From: RGIG7332 sp045589235
GTDB taxonomy: Bacteria; Bacillota; Clostridia; Oscillospirales; JAAYXM01
Length of the DNA stretch: 35,529 bases
Direction: 5' to 3'
NCBI GenBank assembly: GCA_045589235.1
Contig: JAZNOR010000053.1
Location: 1 to 35,529 of the forward strand
Shown: piece after piece, positions 1 to 8,338 of the stretch
Numbering within the stretch: position 1 is the first letter of the stretch
Layout of the letters: each line of letters opens with the position of its first letter
Notes under the pieces: model-generated
The model's database searches: none
The model's input: only the letters and a program-made list of their open reading frames with translations
What the model was told of the DNA's origin: nothing
Made by a program: the position numbers and the translations under genes

Positions 1-1167
1 GATTGTCGGGTCGCCGATAATCAAATCGTCGCCAAACTCGGTCGCGCAACGCACCAATCGCTCGGTATTCGGGAAAACTTCTTCAAATACATTTGCACAT
101 TCGAGGAAAATGTAATTTCCGAAAAACGGCGAGCAGTAGGGATTAAAGCGCGTATCGAAGTTTTTATCATAGGTAAAGGACGGCGGCGTGTCGATATCAA
201 TTGCGCCGAGAACTTTACCGCGTAAAGTGTCTTTATAATGATCCCAAACGGCGGCAAGACCGTAGGTCTCGGCTGAAAATACAAGGCGTACACTGAAATT
301 TGGCTTTCCAAGCTTTTTAATCTGCTTTGCAATCTCGATTGACATAATTACGCTTAAAGAGTTATCTGCAAAAAACGGCTCGAAAAGATGCGCGATAAGC
401 CAGATTTCTTTATCAGATTTACCTTCAATATAGCCGCAGACCGCGTCAATTTCGCCGATGTAACGATTGCCGTCGCTCTCGACTAATACTTCAACTTCGC
501 CTGCATTACAAGCCTCTCTCAGATTATCTCCAACGCGCGGAGAGACTGAAAAACCGACAAACGGACGATCCTCACTTTGAACATGCCAATGGGAATGGTC
601 ATCGGTTGCGGCATTACACCACGCAATGCAATCGGGCGTGCTTTTCTCCTGACCGCGACCGATACAGGTTGAAACAAAACCGATGGCGCCACGATCCAGC
701 ATCGGGGTGATTGCGGCAGATCTCGCAAATTTATTACTCGGGAAAACGACGATAGCACCCTTTGCATCAGCACCGCCGAGCACCTGCTCTTCTGTTAAAA
801 GGCGCGCCTTAATACCACCCTTCGGGGTAGAGGAGGAGCCTTTAATTAAATGGAACGGATGGCGCGTAAAGTCTGCCACCACAGGCTCATCAAAAGGAAT
901 TTCGGATTTTAAAATTGTGATTCTACCGACATTGGCATCCCACGCGAGCGGTGAACGAAAATCCTGATACGCGGTCTTTCCGTCAGCGGGGAAGGTTAAA
1001 AATTCAGCATCAATTCCGCTTTCCTTTAAAAGGTTAAAGGTGTGCTCAGCAGATGCACGGTATTCGTTGAATGTGCCTTTAAATTCAATGTCGGTGAGCT
1101 TAATACTCTCATTGATTATAAAGTCGATATCCGCATTATCGTATAGTTTTTTTAACAAGTTTTCCAT
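1..1167 (-). CDS. M28-like zinc metallopeptidase with PA-like insert (3' end missing)
   Basis: 389 residues are visible and the C-terminus lies beyond the left edge. Residues about 120-170 look like a protease-associated (PA) insert, with the segment GAIVVFPSNKFARS. After it comes an M28-type core: IWLIAHLFEP (His260 as a metal ligand), ADNS (Asp268, bridging position), FSAETYG (Glu300, catalytic region) and GAIDIDTP (Asp324). There is no signal peptide, so a cytoplasmic aminopeptidase or amidohydrolase is likely; the substrate is not evident. The ATG at 1167 is chosen because GGAGG sits 6-10 bases upstream and overlaps the stop codon of the AraC-type regulator, so the two genes are one transcription unit and translation is probably coupled. 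The spacing of His260 and Asp268 is shorter and less canonical than in textbook M28 enzymes. It could also belong to the related DUF4910 aminopeptidase-like group. Confidence 0.72.
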   Translation of the reverse strand, partial: MENLLKKLYDNADIDFIINESIKLTDIEFKGTFNEYRASAEHTFNLLKESGIDAEFLTFPADGKTAYQDFRSPLAWDANVGRITILKSEIPFDEPVVADFTRHPFHLIKGSSSTPKGGIKARLLTEEQVLGGADAKGAIVVFPSNKFARSAAITPMLDRGAIGFVSTCIGRGQEKSTPDCIAWCNAATDDHSHWHVQSEDRPFVGFSVSPRVGDNLREACNAGEVEVLVESDGNRYIGEIDAVCGYIEGKSDKEIWLIAHLFEPFFADNSLSVIMSIEIAKQIKKLGKPNFSVRLVFSAETYGLAAVWDHYKDTLRGKVLGAIDIDTPPSFTYDKNFDTRFNPYCSPFFGNYIFLECANVFEEVFPNTERLVRCATEFGDDLIIGDPTI

Positions 1168-1178
1168 TTTTCATCCTC

Positions 1179-2078
1179 CTAATTACGGCGGTTGTGTATC
1201 TCGGAAAAATTTTGGCGCACCGTGGAGCGCTCAAGATTTGGAGATGTGCCGATATATTTTTTGTAGCAATTTGTCATATAATATGCATCCGAAAAGCCGC
1301 AAAGCGTTGCGATGTGGTTTAGCGGATAGTTTGAATTTCCGATTAAAATAAAGGCGTAGGCGAGCCGCACCTCCTGCAGATATGCGGAAAACGATGAGCC
1401 GGTTAGCGCCTTGAAATATTTAAAAAAATGAGTGCGGCAAAGAGTTGACAGCTTTAGCATTTCGTCAATTGTTATTTTCTGCGAAAAGTTATTGTTAATA
1501 TATCCGAGAATGCGCAAAATCGGCATAATTTTCTCATTTATAAGGCTTTTAGCAACTTCTTCTTTGATATTGAGTTTGAATTCGGGCAGTGAAAACAACG
1601 CATTGAGATTTCCAAACACAGTTTTTTCACAATTTGCAAGAGAAAGCTTTTTTGCAATATCGACAGCTACCGAGAATGAATCTTGCGAAAGATGCAGAAT
1701 ATGGGGTGCGTCATCACTGAGAGAAGAAAGAAAAAGGTGGCTCATTGTGCTTAAAACATCATCGGTATGATTTATAAAAATTTCAGGTGACATTTCAATG
1801 CAATATAGCTTTGAAACACCGCTGTTCATTTCAAAAGAATGCGAAACGCCGGGCGGAATTATTAAGATATCGCCACGGCGACATAGAAAGGTCTTAGCTG
1901 CAATTTTATGTGTATGTACGCCTGAGATGCAAAGCCAAATTTGTGGAAAATCATGCACGTGTGAAACTTGCATATACCCGTTTTGAAACGTACGATGACA
2001 GGTGGAAAATGGATATTTTAAAAAGAAAAATTTAGAAATTTTCTTTGTGGTTATTCGGCTTCTGCAATAGCGATTCAA
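1179..2078 (-). CDS. AraC-family transcriptional regulator (TTG start)
   Basis: 299 residues. The N-terminal half is a cupin-like sensor domain (HVHDFPQIWLCISG, then RRGDILIIPPGVSHSF), the usual effector-binding fold of AraC sugar regulators. The C-terminal 100 residues form the double helix-turn-helix domain (ITIDEMLKLSTLCRTHFFKYFK and then IATLCGFSDAYYMTNCYKKY). The frame is open further upstream to an ATG at 2165, but that codon lies upstream of a perfect promoter (2101-2129). The TTG at 2076-2078 has AAAGGAAG ending about 8 bases before it and is the start used here. The gene is the first of a unit with the M28-like peptidase, so it probably controls that gene and others beyond the left edge in response to a small ligand. 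It is divergent from the GGDEF gene. Confidence 0.85.
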   Translation of the reverse strand: MNRYCRSRITTKKISKFFFLKYPFSTCHRTFQNGYMQVSHVHDFPQIWLCISGVHTHKIAAKTFLCRRGDILIIPPGVSHSFEMNSGVSKLYCIEMSPEIFINHTDDVLSTMSHLFLSSLSDDAPHILHLSQDSFSVAVDIAKKLSLANCEKTVFGNLNALFSLPEFKLNIKEEVAKSLINEKIMPILRILGYINNNFSQKITIDEMLKLSTLCRTHFFKYFKALTGSSFSAYLQEVRLAYAFILIGNSNYPLNHIATLCGFSDAYYMTNCYKKYIGTSPNLERSTVRQNFSEIHNRRN

Positions 2079-2100
2079 AAGTATCACTTCCTTTAGAATT

Positions 2101-2129
2101 ATTATAAAATCGCACATTTGGTTTGTCAA
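2101..2129 (-). promoter_or_regulatory. Consensus sigma-A promoter of the AraC-peptidase unit
   Basis: Reading the minus strand, TTGACA (2129-2124) is followed after exactly 17 bases by TATAAT (2106-2101). Both hexamers match the consensus. The expected transcription start is near 2094, just at the AAAGGAAG ribosome site, so the leader is very short. Confidence 0.85.
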
Positions 2130-2224
2130 GGAATAAAATGAAATAAATATTGTTAAAAGTACCATGTTTTATTGCAAAAAGAACACAGAAAATGAGCGCG
2201 TTTTTAAAAAAATCTTGTTATAAA

Positions 2225-2253
2225 TTGTCATAGCGTGCAATGTGTGGTATAAT
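2225..2253 (+). promoter_or_regulatory. Extended -10 promoter of the GGDEF-nitroreductase unit
   Basis: TTGTCA (2225-2230), a 17-base spacer and TATAAT (2248-2253) preceded by TGG, giving an extended -10. Transcription should start near 2260. This excludes the in-frame ATG at 2242 as the protein start. Confidence 0.8.
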
Positions 2254-2286
2254 GAGTTTACTAAAAATTACAATGGAGATATTTTT

Positions 2287-3111
2287 ATGAATGATGTTTT
2301 AATTTCGCTTGAAGCGAAGCTGTTTATTCTTGTTCTTATGGCGTTTTTATACGTTTTCAAAACAAGAATTTTAAGCCGGACGGGGAAAAAATTCACATAT
2401 TTATTTGCTTTTGCAGGTGTTTTGCTATCAATAGCAGCAGATGCCGTGCCAAATAATGCGATAATATGTGCAATATGTGGCATAAGCTATGCACTTGCGG
2501 TGTTTTTCCTGCTTAAGTGGAAGGGGAAACTTCTCGTTTCCGTAATATTCGGCGCTTTGAGCTTTTTCGGTTTAATGCAGGGGATAAATGCGCCTGCATA
2601 TGTTGTAACACTGCTTGTTATAATTTCATTTGCAATTGAGCAGTACGATAAAATAAGAATTGACAATTTAACAAAGCTATATAACCGCTACGGAATGGAT
2701 ATGGAATTAAAAGAGCAGCTGCGACAGTATAAACGTGAGAATACAGACTCGTTTTATATCATCGCTTGCGACCTTGATAAATTCAAGCAGATAAACGATA
2801 CATGGGGTCATCTTGAGGGAGACAGAGCGCTGGTGCTTGTTGCAAATGCACTTGCAAGAGTCGGGAAAAGATTCAACTCAAGTGTTTTCCGAATCGGCGG
2901 TGACGAGTTTGTTATTATTACCGATAAGTCTGATAAGGGCCTTGCTCAGCAGATAACGGTGGCGATTGAAAAAGAGCTTGACAGTGTTCATTTCAGAGAC
3001 GATTTTAACATTGAAATGAGCATAGGCGTTGCGCTCTACGACAGCAAAACGTCGATTACCGAACTTTTAAATTCAGCTGATAAGAGATTATACGAGGCGA
3101 AAAGAAAATAA
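2287..3111 (+). CDS. Membrane-bound diguanylate cyclase (GGDEF domain)
   Basis: 274 residues. Residues 1-118 contain about five hydrophobic helices without a recognisable periplasmic sensor loop. Residues 125-274 are a GGDEF domain: NLTKLYNRYGM, the metal site IACDLDKFKQIND (Asp162, Asp164), and FRIGGDEFVI with an intact GGDEF at 204-208. It should make cyclic di-GMP from two GTP at the membrane. The product-inhibition I-site RxxD is changed to RFNS (Arg195 to Ser198), so the usual feedback inhibition is probably lost. The ATG at 2287 is preferred over the one at 2242 because GGAGAT precedes it and the earlier one lies inside the promoter. The nitroreductase gene follows after 17 bases and is likely co-transcribed. 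Confidence 0.9.
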   Translation: MNDVLISLEAKLFILVLMAFLYVFKTRILSRTGKKFTYLFAFAGVLLSIAADAVPNNAIICAICGISYALAVFFLLKWKGKLLVSVIFGALSFFGLMQGINAPAYVVTLLVIISFAIEQYDKIRIDNLTKLYNRYGMDMELKEQLRQYKRENTDSFYIIACDLDKFKQINDTWGHLEGDRALVLVANALARVGKRFNSSVFRIGGDEFVIITDKSDKGLAQQITVAIEKELDSVHFRDDFNIEMSIGVALYDSKTSITELLNSADKRLYEAKRK

Positions 3112-3128
3112 TAAGGGGAGAAAAAGCT

Positions 3129-3647
3129 ATGGAGTTTGAAAAGCTTATTTCCGAGAGATATTCTGTAAGAAAATTTAAGAGTGAGCACCTGCCACAGGCG
3201 ATAGTTGATAAAATTATCGAAGCGGGACACATAGCTCCGACGGGGTGTAATTATCAGCCACAGAGAATACTCGTTTTAAATAGCGATGAGGCTATAGCAA
3301 AGCTTAAAGGATGCACCAAGTGCCATTTTAACGCACCATGTGCAATGCTCATTTGCTATAACCGTGATGAAACGTGGAAAAGACCATATGACGGAGCGCT
3401 GTCAGCACCTGTCGATGCGGCAATTGTCACAACGCATATGATGCTTGAAGCGCACAATTTGGGCGTGGGTAGCTGTTGGGTTATGCATTTTGACCCACAG
3501 GCTATGAGGGAAACATTTAATATACCTGAAAACTATGTTCCCTCAGCGCTTCTTGTTGTGGGATATCCCGCGGAGAATTCAGAACCGCTTGAATTGCATT
3601 CTAAATTCAGACCAATTGACGAGGTCGTTTTCTACGATGAATTTTAA
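3129..3647 (+). CDS. Nitroreductase-family FMN oxidoreductase
   Basis: 172 residues, typical for the short nitroreductases of anaerobes. The N-terminal SERYSVRKF (residues 8-16) is the FMN phosphate-binding Arg-Ser-Arg pattern. APTGCNYQPQR (36-46) and LGVGSCWV further on are the other flavin-contact segments. It probably works as a homodimer, reducing quinones, nitro compounds or other electrophiles with NAD(P)H; the true substrate cannot be read from the sequence. Several cysteines (Cys40 and those in GCTKCHFNAPC) could be redox-active but do not form a ferredoxin cluster. AGGGGAG lies about 9 bases before the ATG. Located 17 bases behind the GGDEF gene, it shares that gene's promoter. Confidence 0.88.
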   Translation: MEFEKLISERYSVRKFKSEHLPQAIVDKIIEAGHIAPTGCNYQPQRILVLNSDEAIAKLKGCTKCHFNAPCAMLICYNRDETWKRPYDGALSAPVDAAIVTTHMMLEAHNLGVGSCWVMHFDPQAMRETFNIPENYVPSALLVVGYPAENSEPLELHSKFRPIDEVVFYDEF

Positions 3648-3710
3648 TAAGTAAAAAAGCCATCCATGTGTAAGGTGTTAGTTGTTAATGCAAGAATGTG
3701 AGGACATAAT

Positions 3711-4853
3711 ATGGAAAAAGTGTTTGAAAATATTGATAAGTTAACAGAGGAATATATTAATATTCTGGAAGATGTTGTAAATATCGAAAGCCCGTCGCTT
3801 GAAAAGGAAAGAGTTGATGAAGTTAGTAAATATTTTATCGAGCTTTCAAAGAAAAACGGCTGGGAAGTTGAAACTCAAAAATTTTCCGAGTTCGGCGATG
3901 TTGTTACTGTTACTATGAACGCAAATGCGCCCGGCGGTGTTATAACACTTTCAGGTCACTTGGATACCGTTCATCCCGTGGGTCTTTTCGGAAATCCCCC
4001 GGCTAAAAGAGAAGGGGATAAGTTACATGGCCCGGGTGCAATGGATTGCAAGGGCGGAGTTGTGGCAGGATTTCTTGCTATGAAGGCGCTTTCCGATGCG
4101 GGATATAAGGACAGATGCGTTAAAATGATACTTCAGTCCAACGAAGAAGTCGGAAGCCGTGACACGATTGACTATATTTGCGAAAGTGCTAAAGATTCGC
4201 TTGCATTTTTAAATCTTGAGGGGCACGAAGGATATTTTGAAGGCAAGGCGTGCCTTAAGCGCAAGGGGATTGCGAGATTTTTATTTAAGATAAAAGGAAT
4301 AGAGGCGCACTCCTCATACTGCGCGCGAGAGGGTGCAAATGCCATTGCCGAAGCAGCAGCTAAAATTCTTGAGCTTGAAAAAATTAAAAATGACGACGGT
4401 CTTACATTTAATTGCGGTGTGATAGTAGGCGGGACTACACCGAACACGGTGCCGGGTTCTTGTGAATTTAAAGTGGATGTTCGCTTTGCCACCGGTTATG
4501 AATACGAAGAAGCATTGAGAATTGTTAAAAACGTGGCAGAAATGAATTATCTTGAAGGCTGCACAACCGAAGTCAGTCAGATAAGCAAGCGCGCTGCTAT
4601 GGAATTAAATGAAAAGAACACAAAGCTTTTAGCTGATATCAATAAAATTTTTACCGCAAACGGACTATCTACGCTTGAAATCGGGGAACGAGCAGGCGGA
4701 TCCGATGCGTCAAACGTCACATCTTACGGAATTCCGTGTATCGACTCGATAGGAATTGGCGGCGAAAGAGCTCATTCTGTGGAAGAATACGCGATTTTGT
4801 CGAGCCTTCCCGAAAGCGCTAAAAGAATTTCAAGCATTATAGTTGAGTTATAG
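3711..4853 (+). CDS. M20-family metallopeptidase (ArgE/DapE/carboxypeptidase G2 type)
   Basis: 380 residues, full length for the family. The dinuclear zinc site is complete: SGHLDTV (His83, catalytic Asp85), GPGAMDCKGG (Asp112), SNEEVGS (catalytic Glu145, Glu146), Glu170 in FLNLEGHEG and His355 in RAHSVEEY. The inserted dimerisation domain spans about 180-290 and contains the EAHSS histidine (His200). It should hydrolyse an amide bond next to a carboxylate, such as an N-acyl amino acid or a glutamyl conjugate. The EGHEG segment and overall pattern resemble carboxypeptidase G2 more than DapE, but specificity is not assignable. No signal peptide. GTGAGGAC provides the ribosome site. No strong promoter or terminator is seen in the 63 bases upstream. 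Confidence 0.88.
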   Translation: MEKVFENIDKLTEEYINILEDVVNIESPSLEKERVDEVSKYFIELSKKNGWEVETQKFSEFGDVVTVTMNANAPGGVITLSGHLDTVHPVGLFGNPPAKREGDKLHGPGAMDCKGGVVAGFLAMKALSDAGYKDRCVKMILQSNEEVGSRDTIDYICESAKDSLAFLNLEGHEGYFEGKACLKRKGIARFLFKIKGIEAHSSYCAREGANAIAEAAAKILELEKIKNDDGLTFNCGVIVGGTTPNTVPGSCEFKVDVRFATGYEYEEALRIVKNVAEMNYLEGCTTEVSQISKRAAMELNEKNTKLLADINKIFTANGLSTLEIGERAGGSDASNVTSYGIPCIDSIGIGGERAHSVEEYAILSSLPESAKRISSIIVEL

Positions 4854-4878
4854 ATTGATATGTAAAGAAACAAAAAGC

Positions 4879-4896
4879 CTTCCCCTCAAGGGGAAG
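4879..4896 (+). terminator. Weak hairpin after the M20 peptidase gene
   Basis: CTTCCCC and GGGGAAG form a 7-bp GC-rich stem with a TCAA loop. The following bases (CCTTTAATAAG) are only a poor U tract, so this may be an attenuator or partial terminator rather than a full stop signal. Confidence 0.4.
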
Positions 4897-4956
4897 CCTT
4901 TAATAAGCGTCATATAAATTATGTAGTCTTTATAGCAAAAAGGAGAATTTACCCAA

Positions 4957-6069
4957 ATGACTTCGATAGCTTTTACAGGTGACATAGCTTTTTCAAAATA
5001 TTTTAAGGAGCATTGGAACCGCGAATTTCTTGATGCGGAAATTAAAGAATTTTTAAATAATTCTGACCACGTTGTTGCAAATGTTGAATCGCCGCTTACA
5101 GAGTCGGGAATATCAAGCAAAATGGAAATAAGCCATTTGAGCAGCCCCGATGCGTGGCAGTGGTTTAAAAGCATTTCAGCTGATATCTGGACGATTGCCA
5201 ACAACCACATTTTAGATTGCGGGGAAAGCGGAATGGCGGACACAATTGCTGCTGCAAAAAAATGCGGAGCAGTTACCGTAGGTGCCGGCAAAAATATTGA
5301 TGAAGCATCGGAATACATAACTCTTGACAATGATGGCGGAATCGGCATTTTTGCAGTTACTTATAAAAGAGCAGAGTTTATAAGAGCGACCAAAACCGCG
5401 CCCGGATGTGTTCTGTTTGATGAAACCGCGCGAATAAAGAAAATTATTGCGGAAATTAAGAGAAAGAATAAGTGGTGCGTAATTATCGCGCACGGCGGAG
5501 ATGAATTTTTCAATTTACCTATGCCGTATATGCGTAAGCTATATAAAAAGTTCTTGAAATTCGGCGCTGACATAGTGGTTGGGCATCATCCGCACGTAGT
5601 TCAGAATTACGAAAAAGTTGGGAAGAAAATAATATTTTATTCGCTTGGCAATTTTGTTTTTGATACGGATTATCAGAGAAAGCAGAAGTATAGCGAATAT
5701 GGAATTTTACTGAGTTTAAGCTTTGAAAATGATAACTTTTCGTGGAACTATCTCGCAACAAAGGTAAACAGAAAAGATCAGACGGTTGAAGTTTCAACAC
5801 CGCCCGAAATTTTCAGGGAAGTTAGTAAAAAAGACTATAACCTTCTCTGGCCGCTGGGGGCAAAGAAGTTTACTGATAACTTTATTGTTGCGAAAACCTT
5901 TGTTATACCGAAAACCCGAAATTACAAGTGGTTTAACTGGTTTAATATGCACAGAGAAAAAATCGGGTTAAAAAATACGCTGTGCTTATATTGGGGTAAA
6001 TTTGTTTCGATTTTCCGCTTTTGGAAGCATGCCGATAAAAAACTCCGCGACTACGTTGAGCAAAAATAA
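4957..6069 (+). CDS. CapA-family metallophosphoesterase-like protein
   Basis: 370 residues. The CapA/PgsA calcineurin-like motifs appear in order: FTGDIAF (Asp9), NVESPLT (Asn42, Glu44), IANNHILDCG (Asn83-His84), IIAHGGDEFF (His179), VVGHHPHVVQ (209-216) and YSLGNFVFD (228-236). In related organisms these proteins take part in poly-gamma-glutamate capsule synthesis or act as surface phosphoesterases. This copy begins directly at the first strand of the domain and has no N-terminal membrane anchor or signal peptide, and no capBC ligase genes are nearby, so a role in poly-glutamate synthesis is not supported here. The last 80 residues are aromatic and basic (KWFNWFNMH, FRFWKHADKK) and could associate with membrane or polymer. 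AAAGGAG precedes the ATG. Confidence 0.85.
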   Translation: MTSIAFTGDIAFSKYFKEHWNREFLDAEIKEFLNNSDHVVANVESPLTESGISSKMEISHLSSPDAWQWFKSISADIWTIANNHILDCGESGMADTIAAAKKCGAVTVGAGKNIDEASEYITLDNDGGIGIFAVTYKRAEFIRATKTAPGCVLFDETARIKKIIAEIKRKNKWCVIIAHGGDEFFNLPMPYMRKLYKKFLKFGADIVVGHHPHVVQNYEKVGKKIIFYSLGNFVFDTDYQRKQKYSEYGILLSLSFENDNFSWNYLATKVNRKDQTVEVSTPPEIFREVSKKDYNLLWPLGAKKFTDNFIVAKTFVIPKTRNYKWFNWFNMHREKIGLKNTLCLYWGKFVSIFRFWKHADKKLRDYVEQK

Positions 6070-6134
6070 AGTTTGATATACGGTATCTAAACTATACAGT
6101 CTTTATAATTAAGCAAGATTCAGAGGTGCATTTT

Positions 6135-7016
6135 ATGCATGAAATTTATCCGAATTACTATCACAAATTTAAGTGCATTGCAGATAAGTGCCGTCACAGC
6201 TGCTGCATCGGCTGGGAGATTGATATTGACGAAGATACAAGCAAATTGTATAATTCACTAAGTGGAGAAATCGGCACGAGAATAAGAGAAAACATTGAGG
6301 GTGAGCCGCCGCATTTTATTTTGGGCGACGGTGAGCGCTGTCCGTTTTTGAATAAATGCGGTTTATGTGATATAATACTTAAATGCGGCGAAGACGCCCT
6401 TTGCGATATTTGCACGCTACATCCGAGATTTAAAAATTTCTATGATGAATTTGAAGAGGTGGGGCTAGGTCTTTGCTGCGAGGAGGCGGCGAGGATAATT
6501 TTATCGTTTGAAGATAAGGTTAAGCTTGATGTGCCACATAATTTAAGTGTTGAAGAAAAGTTTTTCTTTGCAAAACGGCAGGAGATTTTTGACGTTCTGC
6601 AGGACAGAGAAAAGACGATTCTTGAGCGATTTAAAGCTCTCTGCAAGGATTTTAACATATCAACCGATGAGCTATATGATATTTACATAAACCTTGAACG
6701 ACTGGATAAAGCCTGGGATAATGAGCTTATTAAATTAAAAGCGGGAAGCTTTAGTGGTAAAATATTCGAAAAGTTCCCGATAGTGTTTGAACAGCTTGCG
6801 GTGTATTTTATTTTCCGTCATCTTACCGAGGCTTTATACGACGGGGAGTATGATGAAAAAATAAAATTTGCATATGTCAGTTGCTATCTCATAGCGGCGA
6901 TATGTGAAATTAGTGGCGATTTAAGCTTTGAAAAAATTTCAGATATTGCGAGAATGTACTCGTCTGAAATTGAATATTCGGAAGAAAATACGAAGGAGAT
7001 TATGGAAAGAATATGA
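6135..7016 (+). CDS. FliB-like protein (flagellin lysine-N-methylase family)
   Basis: 293 residues. The N-terminal Cys-rich pattern of the FliB family is clear: Cys14, Cys19, Cys23-Cys24 in CRHSCCIGWEIDID, then Cys69, Cys75, Cys78, Cys84, Cys90, Cys93 in the CPFLNKCGLCDI and LCDICTLHPRF segments, and GLCCEEAARIIL (114-122). In Salmonella, FliB methylates lysines of flagellin. In Clostridia the family is widespread, including in genomic settings with no flagellar genes, as in this window. The clustered cysteines suggest a metal or iron-sulfur site. The ATG at 6135 is chosen over the GTG at 6126 because AGAGG sits 8 bases before it and overlaps the GTG. Its stop overlaps the NhaC start by 4 bases, giving coupled translation. 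The substrate here is unknown. Confidence 0.78.
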   Translation: MHEIYPNYYHKFKCIADKCRHSCCIGWEIDIDEDTSKLYNSLSGEIGTRIRENIEGEPPHFILGDGERCPFLNKCGLCDIILKCGEDALCDICTLHPRFKNFYDEFEEVGLGLCCEEAARIILSFEDKVKLDVPHNLSVEEKFFFAKRQEIFDVLQDREKTILERFKALCKDFNISTDELYDIYINLERLDKAWDNELIKLKAGSFSGKIFEKFPIVFEQLAVYFIFRHLTEALYDGEYDEKIKFAYVSCYLIAAICEISGDLSFEKISDIARMYSSEIEYSEENTKEIMERI

Positions 7017-8338
7017 AAAAAGGGAATGTTTGGGCGCTTTTGCCCATTGGTGTGTTTTTGGTTTTATACTTAGGACTCGGCATAGTTTTTGAATACGTGC
7101 TGAAGATCCCAATGGGATTTTATAATATCCCGATTGTCGTTGCATTTATGGCAGCACTTCTCGTTGCTTGCCTGCAGAACAGAAAATTAAATTTCGATGA
7201 GAAACTTGAAATTATGGGTGCTGGCGTTGGCGATAAAAACATTTTCACAATGGTGCTTATTTTCTTAACAGCGGGAATTTTTGTCGGCGTTGTGGGAAGA
7301 GAAAGTGCCGAGAGCGTTGCGTATTTTATGCTCTCAATCATTCCGCCGCGCTTTGCGGTTATGGTTCTTTTCATTGTAAGCTGTTTTGTATCGCTTGCTA
7401 TGGGAACCTCGGTCGGAACAATTACGCTCATAACTCCGATAGCTTATGCGGTAGCAAGCGTTTCAGGCTTTGATTTATCGCTTTGCGTTGCGACGGTAGT
7501 TGGCGGCTCGATGTTCGGCGATAACCTTTCGTTTATTTCCGACACAACCATTGCCGCGTGCAACGGGCAGGGCTGCGAAATGAAGGATAAATTCAGAGAG
7601 AATTTTAAAATTGCATTACCTGCCGCAATTTTAGCGGTTGTAATTATTCTCGTTTTGTCGTTTAACAGCGAAATAAACGGCGAGATTGTAAAGGACTATA
7701 ACTTAATTCAGATAATTCCTTATATTCTCGTATTACTTGGCGGAGTTTTAGGCATAAACGTTTTCGTTGTGCTTCTTATCGGAATTGTGTCAGGTGCGGG
7801 AATTATGCTAGCAACAGGTGCGGTTGCACCGACTGCACTGCTTGCCAATATGGGTGCCGGTGCTTCCGGTATGTTTGAAACGATTATTGTAACCGTTTTG
7901 GTTTCTGCAATTTGCGCGCTCATTCGCGAGCACGGCGGCTTTGATGCACTGCTTTCCGGAATTAAAAAGGTTTTCAAGGGTAAAAAAGGCGGTCAGGTCG
8001 GTATGGGTGTTCTTGTCGGCGTGCTTGATATTGCAACGGCGAACAATACGGTTGCAATCGTTATGGCAAACCCGATTGCTAAGGAAATCGCAAAGGATTA
8101 TGGAATTTCAAATCGCAAGTCAGCCTCAATTTTAGATACCTTCTCGTGCTTCTTCCAGGCGCTATTGCCGTATGGTGCGCAGATGCTCGTTGCAATTTCT
8201 GCTGTAAGCGAGCTTGGCGGCCGGATTTCTGCACTTGAGATTATTCCGAAGCTTTATTATCCGTATCTGCTTCTTTTAAGCTCACTTGCATTTATTTTCT
8301 TAACCCGTGCAAAGGAGGATAAAAATGAAAATAATTAA
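7013..8338 (+). CDS. NhaC-family Na+/H+ antiporter-like transporter
   Basis: 441 residues with about 11 membrane helices. The family signature is present: GTSVGTITLITPIAYA, then GSMFGDNLSFISDTTIAA in the first half and DIATANNTVAIVMANPIAKEIA in the second, the two re-entrant, ion-binding regions of the IT superfamily. Known members exchange Na+ for H+, or, like Bacillus MleN, exchange Na+ and a carboxylate (malate-lactate). The embedding in an operon of soluble hydrolases makes an organic substrate or product plausible, but this is inference. Translation starts inside the stop of the FliB-like gene (ATGA overlap). Confidence 0.88.
   Translation: MKKGNVWALLPIGVFLVLYLGLGIVFEYVLKIPMGFYNIPIVVAFMAALLVACLQNRKLNFDEKLEIMGAGVGDKNIFTMVLIFLTAGIFVGVVGRESAESVAYFMLSIIPPRFAVMVLFIVSCFVSLAMGTSVGTITLITPIAYAVASVSGFDLSLCVATVVGGSMFGDNLSFISDTTIAACNGQGCEMKDKFRENFKIALPAAILAVVIILVLSFNSEINGEIVKDYNLIQIIPYILVLLGGVLGINVFVVLLIGIVSGAGIMLATGAVAPTALLANMGAGASGMFETIIVTVLVSAICALIREHGGFDALLSGIKKVFKGKKGGQVGMGVLVGVLDIATANNTVAIVMANPIAKEIAKDYGISNRKSASILDTFSCFFQALLPYGAQMLVAISAVSELGGRISALEIIPKLYYPYLLLLSSLAFIFLTRAKEDKNENN

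Noticed and set aside
4848..5348. 166-codon open frame on the minus strand
   Set aside because: It lies antisense to the CapA-like gene, whose motifs are intact, has no ribosome site and no recognisable protein features.
4957..6069. Poly-gamma-glutamate capsule locus
   Set aside because: The CapA-like protein stands without CapB, CapC or a membrane anchor, so a capsule pathway cannot be claimed.
6135..7016. Flagellar gene cluster
   Set aside because: Only the FliB-like protein is present. No flagellin, motor, hook or chemotaxis gene occurs in the window, so a flagellar role is not supported.
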